From positions 1 to 64,000 of IMG/VR virus record IMGVR_UViG_3300000216_000001: DNA of 64,000 nucleotides. The stretch is one strand, 5' to 3'. Numbering within the stretch: position 1 is the stretch's first letter; each line of letters opens with the position of its first letter. The notes beneath the pieces were generated by a model. It was not told the origin of the DNA and did not search any database. It saw only the letters and a program-made list of their open reading frames with translations. Positions 1-9,628 of the stretch are shown one piece after another. This DNA is from a virus. The position numbers and the translations under genes were made by a program.

Positions 1-2
1 GA

Positions 3-185
3 ATACAATGAGAAGATTGAATACAATGACCTACTGGAGCCGCATGAGCAACATGAGTTGATTGAAATGATTGAGCAACATGAGCACAATGAATACAATG
101 AATACAATGAATACAAGGGGAAACATGAGCTGATTGAGTTTGAATAGATTGAAACTTTATTATGGACGGTTGAGAATATTATTAA
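3..185 (+). CDS. Collagen-like tail fibre protein, C-terminal part (5' partial)
   Basis: The gene enters from outside the window. Reading UGA as Gly gives an unbroken Gly-X-Y repeat of about 55 residues with triplets such as GIQ, GAT, GPT, GVD and GND, then a short tail ending in E-Y-Y before TAA. Glycine at the repeat position is written interchangeably as TGA, GGA and GGG, which is direct evidence for the recoding. It is probably the end of a trimeric collagen-like virion fibre, followed 26 nt later by another fibre gene. The gene running off the right end of the window has the same repeat style and a 73-nt identical stretch, so the two may be one gene on a circular molecule. Confidence 0.75.
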
Positions 186-211
186 TCTTTAATTTTTAAT
201 TCATATAAAAT

Positions 212-1684
212 ATGTGAAATTTACAAAATCCTAGAGGGTTAACTTCTGGACTTACGATGCCAGCAGAAAGAAAAGCTGGTGAAATATTTATAAATGAAAT
301 AGATGAAAAAGTTTTTATTAAAAAAACTGACACTAGTTCATTTCAATTAAATACAAAAAGTGTATTTGATACTCATGTATTAAGTGCATTAAATACATCT
401 CATGTAGTTGATGATGTTACAACTGGTGGTAGTGGATCTGTATTATCAGCTGAACAAGGTAAAGTATTAAAAGGATTAATAGATAATCTAAATACTTTAG
501 TTGCTTCTAATGATGTAGATTTAAATGAAGTACAAGAAATTGTAGATTTTATTAAATTAAATAGAAGTGATCTAGATGCTTTAAGTATAGCTAGTATAGC
601 TGGATTACAAGCTGCTTTAGATTCTAAAGCTACTGCTGCTGATGTATCTGTATTACCTACATATACAGTAGCTAATGCATTAACTCAAAGAAGTTATGAT
701 GCTAACGCTACAACATTAGATCAATTAGCTGATGTAGTTGCTACACTAGCTGCTGATATTAATGGAGGTTTAATCTGACCACAATGACCACAAGGTATTG
801 CTGGTGCTGATGGTGCTACATATGATGATACAACATTAACTGCATTAGTTAATACTAAAGCTAATCAAGCTACTACTTATACTAAAACAGAGGTAGATAA
901 TGCAATTAATAATGTTGGAGGATGAAATATTACAACTTCATTAATTGCTTGAGGAAATATAACAGCTGGACAATCAATATATATAAATTCTACAGATTGA
1001 AAAGTATACTTAACTGACTCTTCAGATTTAAATAAATCTTGATTTGTAGGTTTTGCTACTGAAACAGTTACTGTTTGAGGTAATATACAAATTGATTTAG
1101 TATGAATAAATAGTAATAATACAGGATTAAGTATAGGTAGTAATTATTATATATCACAAGCTGCAGGTTCTTTAAATATACAGCATACAGATCAACATGA
1201 AGTAATTTGAGATTGATTTCAAAATGAATCATATTGACAAACATTTACTGTAACAGAAGCTATAAATATATCTAATATAAAAATAAGAGGTATGTTTTAT
1301 CATTGAGTTGTAGTTACTTGTAAAGTTTATGATTCAGTAGGATGAACATTAATTAAAACATCAGATAATACATATACATGAAACTTTTCTGATCAAGATA
1401 TAAACTATTGATTTAGTAATTTATTATTAAATACTTGAACTTATTATATTGAATTCACTATGAGTGATTGAAGTAAAACAAGAAGAATTTATTGAGATTC
1501 TACTGGTTCATATTCTAATTGAGTATTCCATAAAGCAAGAGCATCTTTTGGTAGTTATGATATGTATTTTGTAATTTCTTGAACTAATACTCATTCTTGA
1601 ATATGAGCTATAAGTGTAAATCCTTGAGATAATTCAGTAAAAGCTGGTATAGCTATTACAGCAAATGAATTACTTATTAAATAA
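212..1684 (+). CDS. Tail fibre / receptor-binding protein with short collagen stretch
   Basis: 490 aa with TGA as Gly; start ATG-TGA (M-G-N-L) after an AT-rich leader. The N-terminal half (to about residue 190) is an alanine-rich, helical fibre shaft similar to 'VLSAEQGKVL ... IDNLNTLVASNDVDLNEVQ' segments common in phage fibres. Around residue 188 is a short collagen motif (GPQGPQGIAGADG) and then a Y-T-K-T-E-V-D-N-A-I hinge typical of tail fibres. The C-terminal 270 residues are Gly/Ser/Asn-rich beta sequence, presumably the receptor-binding head. TGA is almost absent before residue 188 and common after it. The host receptor cannot be told from the sequence. Confidence 0.75.
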
Positions 1685-1772
1685 GTTTTAATAACTTAAT
1701 AGATAATAGGTATACTGAAATAATTAATACAGAAATGTAAGAAGAAATTGTATATCTAGTTATATAATATAA

Positions 1773-1790
1773 GGAGAGTTAATTCTCTCC
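1773..1790 (+). terminator. Short hairpin between fibre genes
   Basis: GGAGAG and CTCTCC pair across a TTAATT loop about 90 nt after the fibre stop. It has no following T-run, so it may be a leader hairpin and not a true terminator. The rest of the 136-nt gap is AT-rich without other structure. Confidence 0.35.
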
Positions 1791-1820
1791 ACATATTTAA
1801 TTTTTAATAATAAAAAAATT

Positions 1821-2072
1821 ATGTGAAATTTATGAAGTATATCTTCTAATACAGAAGTATATACTAAAAATGAATTTGATAATGAATTATCTAATGCATG
1901 AGGATGAATTAATACCGTAATTTGAACTGACCCAAATGCTTCATATTCTGAATGAGATACATTCATATCTTCTTCAAATACAGCATATTATTATGCAAAT
2001 GTATGAGGATCTTTAAAATGGGTAAAAATGGGAGAAGTAACAAGTTTTACAAATCCTAATGATTTAGCTTAA
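1821..2072 (+). CDS. Small fibre-associated protein
   Basis: 83 aa, starting M-G-N-L-G like the preceding fibre gene. It carries Y-T-K-N-E-F-D-N, the same hinge found in tail fibres, and a G-G-S-L-K-W-V-K-M-G-E stretch reminiscent of the small carbohydrate-binding or fibre-tip domains in which a conserved Trp closes the fold. That Trp is TGG while neighbouring glycines are TGA, so the two codons are clearly distinct. It lies between a large fibre gene and two short structural genes, and is likely a fibre tip or chaperone component. Function is inferred from context only. Confidence 0.6.
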
Positions 2073-2084
2073 TAAATATAAACC

Positions 2085-2240
2085 ATGAAACCAGAAATAA
2101 AATCATCTCAAATAAGAGATAATACTATCGAATGAATAGATATAAAGGATGGTACAATAAAATTATCTGATCTATCACAGGAAGTATTAGATTTTATTTC
2201 TGATGCTTCATGATCAATAGATGGATGAACTTATAATTAA
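2085..2240 (+). CDS. Short tail-associated protein
   Basis: 51 aa, starting 13 nt after the previous stop. The text 'SSQIRDNTIEGIDIKDGTIKLSDLS' has the form seen at fibre N-termini where Ile-Asx-Gly-Thr-Ile repeats attach short beta strands. Three of the four glycines before the C-terminal end are TGA or GGT/GGA mixed. No enzymatic motif. Probably a small virion or adaptor protein; also compare the 33-aa and 582-aa genes nearby, which share an I-K-x-x-S-I-T-N element. Confidence 0.5.
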
Positions 2241-2251
2241 AAAACTAAAAT

Positions 2252-2353
2252 ATGTGAATGAGGATAAATGGTTGACAAATAAAGAAAGAGTCAATCACAA
2301 ATGACCAGTTCGCTGATGAATCATTAGAGATATCAGAAGAAACTGAAGAATAA
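2252..2353 (+). CDS. Very small fibre-like protein
   Basis: 33 aa, ATG-TGA start after the leader AAACTAAAAT. Its core Q-I-K-K-E-S-I-T-N-D-Q-F-A matches the N-terminal Q-I-K-A-G-S-I-T-N-N-E-I-A of the fibre gene at 5507, which suggests a shared attachment motif. Acidic C-terminus (EISEETEE). It sits just upstream of the holin-like gene with 18 nt between. Confidence 0.4.
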
Positions 2354-2371
2354 AACTTAACAAAACATAAA

Positions 2372-3283
2372 ATGTTAAATGAAGTATTCTGAATTAAAAC
2401 TATATTAGTATATCTAAAAGTTATACTCACAGATAACTTCATAACTAAAGCTGTACTTGGTATTGGATTAAGTTACATGAACTTAGTTTATGTATGAAAC
2501 GAAACCATAGTAAACGCTGTATTTATGTTATTTCTAGTTGATACATTATTATGATCTTTAAAAGCTATTAAATATAAAGTATTTAGTAGTAGAGGTTTTT
2601 ATAAATGAATATGGAAATTAGTAAGTTATAGTATATTACTGTTTATGTGATATACAATGAACTTAGTATTTCATGTAGAGATGTTCGTATGAGCATTTGC
2701 ATGATTTCTAATATTAAATAACTTATCTAGTATAGCTGAAAACCTTGAGGAATTATGAATGGAGATACATCCAGTACTAGTAGAATTTCTATCAGTACAT
2801 AAGAATCAATTTTTAAAAGAAAAAATAACATGAATCACTGGGTATAAATTTACAAAAGAGTATACAAATAATCTTGAACAACTGGATAGATATATAGAAC
2901 ATATACCAAATACAGATATGAAAGATTTATTTAAAACTAAAATTATATTTTTAAAAAGAATAATTTTAGATATAGATAGTTTTAATACTACGAACACAAG
3001 GATGTTCAAAATACATATAAATTTATTATTTAAATCTATATGACAAGATCTAGAGAAAGCAATATTCTCATCATGAAAAGACATAAAGATAATAGAAAAA
3101 TTCTGGGCATCTCATCAAATGAGATTTTGAGAATTATTAGAACAGATAGATGAAGTATTAAAAGATACTAAAGAAAATATAACAGAAGAATTATTTAAAC
3201 AAAAGAAGGCTAATATTATAAATAAATTTTTACTTATAGTAATGGCGAATGTATCTGATAAATATGAAGATAATAACATTTAA
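2372..3283 (+). CDS. Holin family protein (PF05105-like) with C-terminal extension
   Basis: 303 aa. Residues 20-130 match the pattern of the phage_holin_4 / toxin-secretion holin family: three to four hydrophobic segments, a V-D-T-L-L-G-S-L-K-A-I motif after the second one, then S-S-R-G-F-Y-K-G-I, and near residue 130 an N-N-L-S-S-I-A-E-N-L-E-E-L-G motif. Glycines in these motifs are TGA. The family normally ends at about 140 aa; here 170 more residues follow, charged and helical with a candidate coiled coil, which is unusual. It would form membrane lesions at lysis. Several small membrane proteins follow in the same operon. Confidence 0.7.
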
Positions 3284-3294
3284 TAAAAAAAACT

Positions 3295-3639
3295 ATGATT
3301 TTATTTACAATTACTATATTAACTTTTTTACTTATATTATATTTCTGAATTAAAGAAGTAATATATCTAGTTCATAATTGGAACTATATGAGTGAAGATA
3401 AAAGTAAATATAAAGCAAGTCGTTCTGAACATATTGTTATTATATCGTTATCGTTATTATATTATATAAATTTATATCTTTGGTTTATTCTTCATAGATG
3501 AATAGATCATTTAATTGAGATTCATTTTATAGAAGAATGAATATGACCGATATTAATATTATGAAATTTAGTAGCTGTAATGTTAGTTTCTCACCTAAGG
3601 AGAGAAAGACTTTATTTAATAAAGAATAAAAAATGATAG
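3295..3639 (+). CDS. Membrane protein, lysis cassette
   Basis: 114 aa with three hydrophobic segments (about residues 2-20, 48-64 and 80-98) separated by charged loops; basic C-terminus ending L-I-K-N-K-K-G. The stop (TAG) overlaps the start of the next gene by 7 nt. No family recognised. Position directly after the holin-like gene suggests a role in lysis or as an antiholin, but the sequence alone does not show this. Confidence 0.55.
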
Positions 3640-3893
3640 AATATATATGAATAGAACAAACTGTTATAATAGTAACACCTATAGTGTTAGTTGTAACAGA
3701 AATGATGAAGAAATCATTAGGAGGAGAATTAATAAAAAAACTATTACCATTGTTTACATTCCCGTTAGCGGCATGAATAGTTTATTTATTATTTGATTTA
3801 AGCACTAAAGATATAATGCTTAATTGATTCTTAGTATGATTAGCTGCTAACGGTATGTATGACAATATTAAATTTATTTTTAAATTAAAATAA
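3633..3893 (+). CDS. Small two-helix membrane protein, holin-like
   Basis: 86 aa. Two hydrophobic segments (about residues 9-24 and 42-72) flank a short Lys-rich loop, and the C-terminus reads A-A-N-G-M-Y-D-N-I-K, like the ends of several small class II holins. Starts within the previous gene. Could be a second holin or antiholin of the same cassette. No catalytic residues. Confidence 0.55.
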
Positions 3894-3894
3894 A

Positions 3895-4077
3895 ATGTGA
3901 TATGAAGATATATCTGATACAGATAGATATAATCTAAGAGTATGTAGTAGAATAATAGATGATAGTTTATTAGAATTAAAATCTAATAATACTACGGAAC
4001 AAAGAAAAGAAAAATTATATAGAACTATAGAAGATTGTAAAGACACTATTAATGATATAATATATTTAAATGAATAG
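3895..4077 (+). CDS. Small hypothetical protein
   Basis: 60 aa, ATG-TGA start 1 nt after the previous stop; the end overlaps the next gene by 8 nt. Highly charged and helical, with two Cys. No family recognised. Translational coupling in a tightly packed cassette is the main support. Confidence 0.5.
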
Positions 4078-4189
4078 ATTTAGAAAAGCATTGATATGAG
4101 GTATAGCCATTATAGGCTATATCTTACTATCAATCGTATGATTTATAATCTTAGTAGGATTATATTTAGTTCCTTATTTGGAAAGATAA
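4070..4189 (+). CDS. Single-pass membrane peptide
   Basis: 39 aa: basic N-terminus (M-N-R-F-R-K) then one hydrophobic helix of about 25 residues rich in Ile/Leu/Gly and a short charged end. It overlaps both neighbours (by 8 and 1 nt). Topology fits an N-in lysis-associated peptide. Too short for further assignment. Confidence 0.5.
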
Positions 4190-4371
4190 TGAAAAATTTT
4201 AAAGTATGACCAGCTGTATGAATAGCTGTAACATTAGCTACGTACTGATGTGTTAAGAATACAATGTATACAGAAGACTATACAGAGAATACAAAGACAG
4301 TATGCGTAGAGAATCAAGAAAAGATTAGATGTGTATTAGATATACAAAAAGATTTAGTTCCTAACAAATAA
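4189..4371 (+). CDS. Small exported or lipoprotein-like peptide
   Basis: 60 aa with a hydrophobic N-terminus and a Cys at residue 21 (A-T-Y-G-C). This resembles a lipobox but lacks the usual aliphatic residue at -3. Two more Cys follow in the exported-looking half (V-C-V and R-C-V). Its place after a one-helix membrane peptide would suit a two-component spanin, but neither partner shows a long coiled coil, so this remains a guess. Confidence 0.45.
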
Positions 4372-4375
4372 AACT

Positions 4376-5107
4376 ATGTGAATAGTAAGAAGAATGAAAG
4401 CATTATATAATCAAAACCTAGAAAAATTTACTAGAAATGGTTGTACTGTTTATACGTTATTAAATATAACTAGAATGCAATGGGGAATAACAGTAGATAA
4501 TAAATACATAATAGATGTATTACAGGCTGCACAGAAAGATAAAATGTGGAATGAGTCATGGTGAGCATACTTTAAGTTTATATATAACTGGTATACTGGA
4601 TGGTTTAAGAAAAACTTTAATACACAGATAAGTGTAATAACAGTAGATATTAATTCAGATGAATTTGAAAGACTAGCTATGGAATGAAAAGTATTTTGAT
4701 TATGAATCTTATATACTGGTAAATGGTATAGAAAAGCTAGAGCTGATTGAGATATAACTATGGATGAAATAGAAGAATTTAAATTAGAAGACAATAAAAG
4801 ATACGGACATAACCATGCATGGAGATATGTACCTCAACTTAAGCAATGATACATTGTAGAGACTTTATGAAGTGCTACTGATAAAACTATAGAAATGAAT
4901 ATAGAAGAACTTAGAGCTGCTGTAAAAGCTGGTATATATTATCCTACAGCTAGAACATTAGACATGAAAGATAAGTTATTAGAAAAATATTTAGTTAAAT
5001 ATCAAAGAAGAGAGAATGTATATGAGGTAGAAAAATTACCAGAAGCAGACAGAAAAGCTATAACAAAAGCTAGTAGAATGAGAATATTTAAAAGAATTAA
5101 AATATAA
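4376..5107 (+). CDS. Candidate papain-like cysteine peptidase, possible endolysin
   Basis: 243 aa. Near the N-terminus is R-N-G-C-T-V-Y-T-L-L-N (Cys about residue 23) and near residue 150 a Y-G-H-N-H-A-W-R-Y segment; a Cys at a helix start plus a later His followed by an aromatic is the layout of C1/C39-like cysteine peptidases. Trp-rich centre (W-N-E-S-W, W-Y-T-G-W). It closes the holin-like cassette, so a peptidoglycan-cleaving role is possible, and a separate GH24 lysozyme exists at 24.2 kb. The C-terminal 80 residues are charged and helical. Assignment rests on motif layout only. Confidence 0.45.
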
Positions 5108-5194
5108 TAAACAGGAATTGGATTTTGGTGAAGTATTTTATATAATAGTTTTAAGTGGTTGAGAGCTACTTGAAATTAAAAACTATAAATAAAG

Positions 5195-5452
5195 ATGGCA
5201 ATAATATTAAATCCACTAGAGTCTCAATGAGCAACTATGACGCAGGAGGATATCCTACATATAATAGTAACAGATGAGACGATAAGAACATTTGATTTGA
5301 ATAAAAAGCCTGTGCGTGTATTAATTACCCTTAACTGATTAGAACAATGGGAATGAGAATGAGAGGATTATATTATATCTGAACAACAAATAATATTTCA
5401 ATCGTGATGTAATTATCAAATATGAGATAAAATGTCTATAAGATATTATTAA
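5195..5452 (+). CDS. Small structural protein with beta 'DYxxS..I.F' domain
   Basis: 85 aa. The second half, from V-L-I-T-L-N-G-L-E-Q-W to the C-terminal G-D-K-M-S-I-R-Y-Y, has the pattern of the short beta domain at the ends of many tail and neck proteins (x-L-N-G-L-x ... D-Y ... I-x-F ... G-D-x-V-x-V-x-Y). The C-terminus of the next gene carries the same pattern (V-Y-L-N-G-L ... I-S-F ... G-D-V-V-Y-V-D-Y). Likely a fibre partner or attachment domain. Confidence 0.6.
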
Positions 5453-5506
5453 TTGATATATACAAGTAGAGAGATACTCATTTTAATTAAATAATTAAAC
5501 ATAAAC

Positions 5507-7255
5507 ATGGGAATAAAAATTGATGGTAATAGACAAATAAAAGCTGGTTCTATTACGAATAATGAGATAGCTAACTCAACAATAGCTTTAGCTAAATTAG
5601 CACAAGGTGCTGATCTTATTCTAAGAGATGGTTCAGTTGCAATGACTGGAGTATTAAACATGGGTGGTCAATTAGTATCTTCTGTAGCAACACCAGTAGC
5701 TAATACTGATGCAGCTAACAAAAGTTACGTTGATCAAGAAATAGCTAACCTATCTTCAGGGTTAGAATATAAAGGATCTTTAGATCTTTCTACACAAAGT
5801 GAAAATGATATTGCAAATGGTGGGCAAGGTGACTTCTATAAAGTATCTGTTTGAGGTACAATGTTAGGAGTTTCTTATGACGCTGGTGATATGATCATAT
5901 TCAATAAAGCTGTTACTGGAGTACCAACTGCAGCTGATCTTGATAAAGTTGACAACACTGAAAAAGCTGAAACTGCAAGTACTACAAGTTATGCTAACAC
6001 TACAAGTGGATTAGCTGCTAATGATGTACAAGCTGCTATTGATGAAGTTGAAGGTAGAGTTGATTCAGCTGAATCAGCTATTACTACTTTAAATGATACA
6101 GTTTCTGTTGCTGGTTCAGTTCTTAAATCTATTAAAGATAATGCTGAAAACGCTTCTAATTCATCAGATGTATCTGGTGCTACAGTAAAAGACGCTTTCA
6201 ATACTGTTGATTCTTCTATAGATACATTAAACGGTGCTGATACTGTTGCTGGATCTGTTGCTAAATCTATTAAAGATTCTGCTGAAAACGCTACTTCTAC
6301 ATCTAATGTAGGTCAAGGTACTGTTAAAGCTGACTTAAATAAATTAGCTTCTGATTTAACTGCTGGTCTTAATGCTCAAAATGCTGCTAATGAAATTAGT
6401 TATACTAACACTACTAGTGGTTTAGATGCTACTGACGTTCAAGCTGCTATAGACGAAGTTGAAGGAAGAGTTGATACTGCTGAATCAGCTATTACTACTA
6501 TTAATGGTAGTGGTGCTGGATCAATGGCTCAAAACTTAACTGACGCTCAATCATATACAGATACTAAAGTTTCTGCTTTAATTAATGGTGCGCCATGATT
6601 ATTAGATACACTTAATGAATTAGCTGCTGCTATTGGTGATGATGAAAATTTCGTTACTACTGTTGCTAATGATATCACTGCTGCTAAAAACGAACTTAAA
6701 GGTACTGTTTCTACAGCTATGGATACAATGGGTGAAATCGAAACTGCGATAGGTGCTGTTACAGCTAGAGTAACTACTCTTGAAACTAACACTGGTGCAT
6801 TAAGTTCATTAACTACTACAGCTAAAAATACTTTAGTTGCTGCTATTAATGAAGTTGCTAATAACGCTTCTGGAGCTACTGGTGATTTAACTACATTAAC
6901 TACTGCTCACAAAGTAACTGTAGTTGGTGCAATTAATGAAGTTGACGGAAACTGTGATACTAACACTATTGCTATAGCAACTATTAACGGTTCTGGTGCT
7001 GGATCAATGGCTAAAAATTTACAAGACGCTAAAGATTATACAGACGCTGAAACTGCTAAAGAAGTTTACGCTGAAGCTCCTACTGTTACTGACGCATCTA
7101 CTGATGTATCATTAACTAATACTCCTGCTTCAATTAAAGGTGTATACTTAAATGGTCTTAGAACTGAATTCTATAGTAATGTTGCTGGTGTAATTAGTTT
7201 TACTGACGCATTAGAAACTGGTGATGTTGTATACGTTGATTACGTTAAAGCGTAG
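5507..7255 (+). CDS. Major repetitive tail fibre protein
   Basis: 582 aa. N-terminus I-K-A-G-S-I-T-N-N-E-I-A, then 'TDAANKSYVDQEI', a hallmark of tail-fibre shafts. Two long copies of a module S-Y-x-N-T-T-S-G-L-x-A-x-D-V-Q-A-A-I-D-E-V-E-G-R-V-D occur near residues 160 and 300. I-N-G-S-G-A-G-S-M-A-x-N-L is also repeated (about residues 333 and 496). The C-terminus is the small beta domain described for the preceding gene. Only two glycines out of dozens are TGA (5852 and 6597); the rest are GGT/GGA, and codons are unusually GC-rich at third positions, which suggests very high expression. Confidence 0.8.
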
Positions 7256-7278
7256 TCCGTATTTATATACGATAACAA

Positions 7279-7307
7279 ATTGACAAGTGTTCTCTCTACT
7301 TGTATAT
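7279..7307 (+). promoter_or_regulatory. Promoter-like sequence overlapping a hairpin
   Basis: TTGACA at 7279-7284, 17 nt, then TATATG at 7302-7307, 24 nt before the next start. The same stretch can fold as ACAAGT/ACTTGT around a 9-nt loop, which could instead terminate the fibre transcript. The sequence cannot separate the two readings. Confidence 0.4.
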
Positions 7308-7330
7308 GTTAATTAATAACAAAGACAGAT

Positions 7331-7648
7331 ATGTATTTAAAATGAAATACTATTACTACTACAGCAAAAATGATTCAATACGTAATGAAACATAAGATTA
7401 CTCTTTTAATTAAGAGTAAACTTATGTATCTAGTATTAAAGGAAAACTTTGCTAAACTAGATATAAGGATGATAGATGATCCATTAAGAGGTATAAAATG
7501 AGATGTAGCTATTTACAGAATAGATACAATATCAGAAAATGATTTAAAAAGAGTTAATAGATTATTAGACAATAAATGATTTAATGCGATCTATAACTCA
7601 GTTTATAATTTAGATATAATAGAAAATGAAAATAATAGCACCGATTAA
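7331..7648 (+). CDS. Hypothetical protein
   Basis: 105 aa, basic, mostly helical in the first 60 residues (M-I-Q-Y-V-M-K-H-K-I-T-L-L) with a C-terminal alpha/beta stretch (R-V-N-R-L-L-D-N-K-G-F-N-A-I-Y). No recognised family. It overlaps the next gene by 23 nt. Confidence 0.5.
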
Positions 7649-8555
7649 AGTTGAATGACTTTCGATAACAATAGACATAATAGATATAGCTACATGAGAA
7701 ACTGTAGATTCATGATCTATGTATGAATTAAGTTATGGACATTATGCTTATGAATTTGAATGATATGAGACTGGGCATGATTATTTTATTAGAGCTACAG
7801 ATGGATGAATATATATATATGAGACAACTACAGGTTATGAGAATGTATTATCAGATAATATAGCATTAAAGTTAAACGAAGATTATAAGTCTGGTAAATG
7901 GACTATGTGAAATGGTATGGCATATAAAGGATGATGAGGATGAGATACTGTTATATGAGGTATTTCAATAGAACAATTGAATACATCTGTTGCACAGATC
8001 ATATGAAGTATAGATAAATCTACTACTGATATAAAGAAAGATATTAAAGATACTAGGGTAGATATAGAATGATTATTAGAAATACAAGCTGATATAGAAA
8101 CAGCTATGAAATTACAGAAGAAGGACTTTATTAAAGTTGATGTAGATTATAGTAAGATAATAGAATCTATTAATTGAATTAAGGCATCTATGAATAACGA
8201 CTCAATTAAATGAGATATAAGAGAGTTATTAATAAAGATGGATGCATATAAGCAATTAGATATTTCAGATATAACAGAAGCTATAATAGCTAAGTTAGAA
8301 ACTAAAACAGATACTAAGGATATCTTAGCAACTATTAAGAATAACTTTAAAGATTTAAATAATAAGATAAAAGATCTTAAAGAATTCAATGAGAAGTTAG
8401 ATATGAAGGATAGGACTAAAGTTATAGAGGATACATATAAACTACTAGAGAACATAGATAATACATGAATGTCTGATATATTAGAAAGATTAGGTAACAT
8501 ATCATCTAGAGTTAATCTAATGTCACAAGACTTAGAAACTTACTTTGAGGAATAA
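7626..8555 (+). CDS. Virion-associated coiled-coil protein
   Basis: 309 aa. Residues 1-115 form a compact beta-rich domain (S-I-T-I-D-I-I-D ... Y-E-F-E-G-Y-E-T-G) followed by a poly-Gly link (K-G-G-G-G-D, all but two as TGA). The remaining 190 residues are heptad-rich and charged, a long trimeric-type coiled coil. N-terminal beta domain plus coiled coil suits a tail spike base or a neck whisker. No enzymatic motif is visible. Confidence 0.55.
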
Positions 8556-8577
8556 TTTATTAATAAAAAAACTAACA

Positions 8578-8955
8578 ATGGAAAAATTAAACATTTATAA
8601 AGTATTAGCTTTTTGTGGATTTGATAAAAAAGAAATAACAAAAGAGTTATTAGAAAAAGAATTAAAAAAAGTAGAGAATCAAGAATGAGAAGTATATAAT
8701 GTATATCATTATATTAATATACTTGTTAATACATTTAAGATATTAGATCAATTAAAATTTGGAGTACAGTTTGATATAATCAAATATTATAATGATTGAG
8801 GTAAATCACATGCATGATTTTGTAAAAAACTTAAATGAGTTAAAAGAAAAGATTTTAATGCATATTTAGAAGTATTAGATTTTATGTCAGAAGATAAAAA
8901 AAGATTACATGATTTTATGTTAATCTATGTATGATTATATTTATTAGGAAACTAA
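8578..8955 (+). CDS. Hypothetical protein
   Basis: 125 aa, Lys/Glu-rich with hydrophobic stretches in the C-terminal half (F-N-A-Y-L-E-V-L-D-F-M). Not recognised. Preceded by the A-rich leader AAACTAACA. It ends the left structural block and is followed by a 22-nt hairpin (TGGTTATAT/ATATAACCA, 8992-9013). Confidence 0.45.
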
Positions 8956-9018
8956 AACTAAAATTTGATTTATTAGTCTAATACTATATAATGGTTATAT
9001 TATTATATAACCAAGCAT

Positions 9019-9297
9019 ATGACTAAAACAAATTACTGGAAAGAATTAATGAGTACTAAACAAATGTATAATGCATTGGAGCAATTAAGATCTGTTGTAG
9101 AGAAGAGATGATTTGAGATAGCTTATTCAGCTACAAATGATAACATGACAATATCTTTTAATATGGATAAGAAAAAAGTTAAGAAGTATTATAAGGATAA
9201 AGAGAAAAAGATAGAAGCATTTAGAGAAAGAAGATCTAAATACTTTGATTCATTACCTAAGAAAAAAAAGATTAAACTAGTTAGACATAAATCATAA
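9019..9297 (+). CDS. Basic hypothetical protein
   Basis: 92 aa with about 30% Lys/Arg; the C-terminal third is K-K-K-V-K-K-Y-Y-K-D-K-E-K-K followed by L-P-K-K-K-K-K-I-K-L-V-R. Probably nucleic-acid binding. The start lies 6 nt after a perfect 9-bp hairpin (TGGTTATAT/ATATAACCA), which could control its translation. No family recognised. Confidence 0.45.
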
Positions 9298-9509
9298 TAT
9301 CTGGATACCTTATTTTTGAACCGAGACACATACTAATAAGTACTGTTTACTTTAAAAAATAGAGTTAATAAATAAAAAAATAAAATTATTATATATAAAA
9401 TATATCATATACTATTAAATAAAATATAAGTCCACCCCCTATGGACTCCCTAAATAAATCAATTTTTGAGGTTCAAGAATAAGATATTTAGATATTATGA
9501 AAAAAAGAT

Positions 9510-9537
9510 TTGACATTAGTTTAGTTATGAATATACT
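9510..9537 (+). promoter_or_regulatory. Sigma70-type promoter for a small RNA
   Basis: TTGACA at 9510-9515, a 16-nt spacer and TATACT at 9532-9537. The promoter at 29809 is almost identical over 28 nt (TTGACATTA..., AGTTATGAATA-ACT), so both probably use the same host factor. No start codon follows; a terminator comes 85 nt later. Confidence 0.7.
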
Positions 9538-9543
9538 CTGTAT

Positions 9544-9628
9544 AACTAAACGTCGAGAATTTAGTTACTCGACGGACTAAATCACGTTTAGTAAAAATAA
9601 GTTCTTGCAAAAGAACTTATTTTTTTTT
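9544..9628 (+). ncRNA. Small pseudoknotted RNA with intrinsic terminator
   Basis: About 85 nt from the predicted start to a strong terminator. Outer helix ACTAAA 9545-9550 with TTTAGT 9587-9592. Inner helix CGTCGAG 9551-9557 with CTCGACG 9568-9574. The loop of the inner helix (ATTTAGT 9559-9565) pairs perfectly with ACTAAAT 9576-9582 to make an H-type pseudoknot. The terminator is an 11-bp stem (9596-9606/9611-9621) with a GCAA tetraloop and a run of nine T. There is no open frame inside. No known RNA family recognised; a regulatory or decoy RNA is plausible. Confidence 0.75.

Noticed and set aside
4189-4371. Definite o-spanin lipoprotein
   Set aside because: The Cys context A-T-Y-G-C lacks the aliphatic -3 residue of a lipobox and there is no matching inner spanin beside it.
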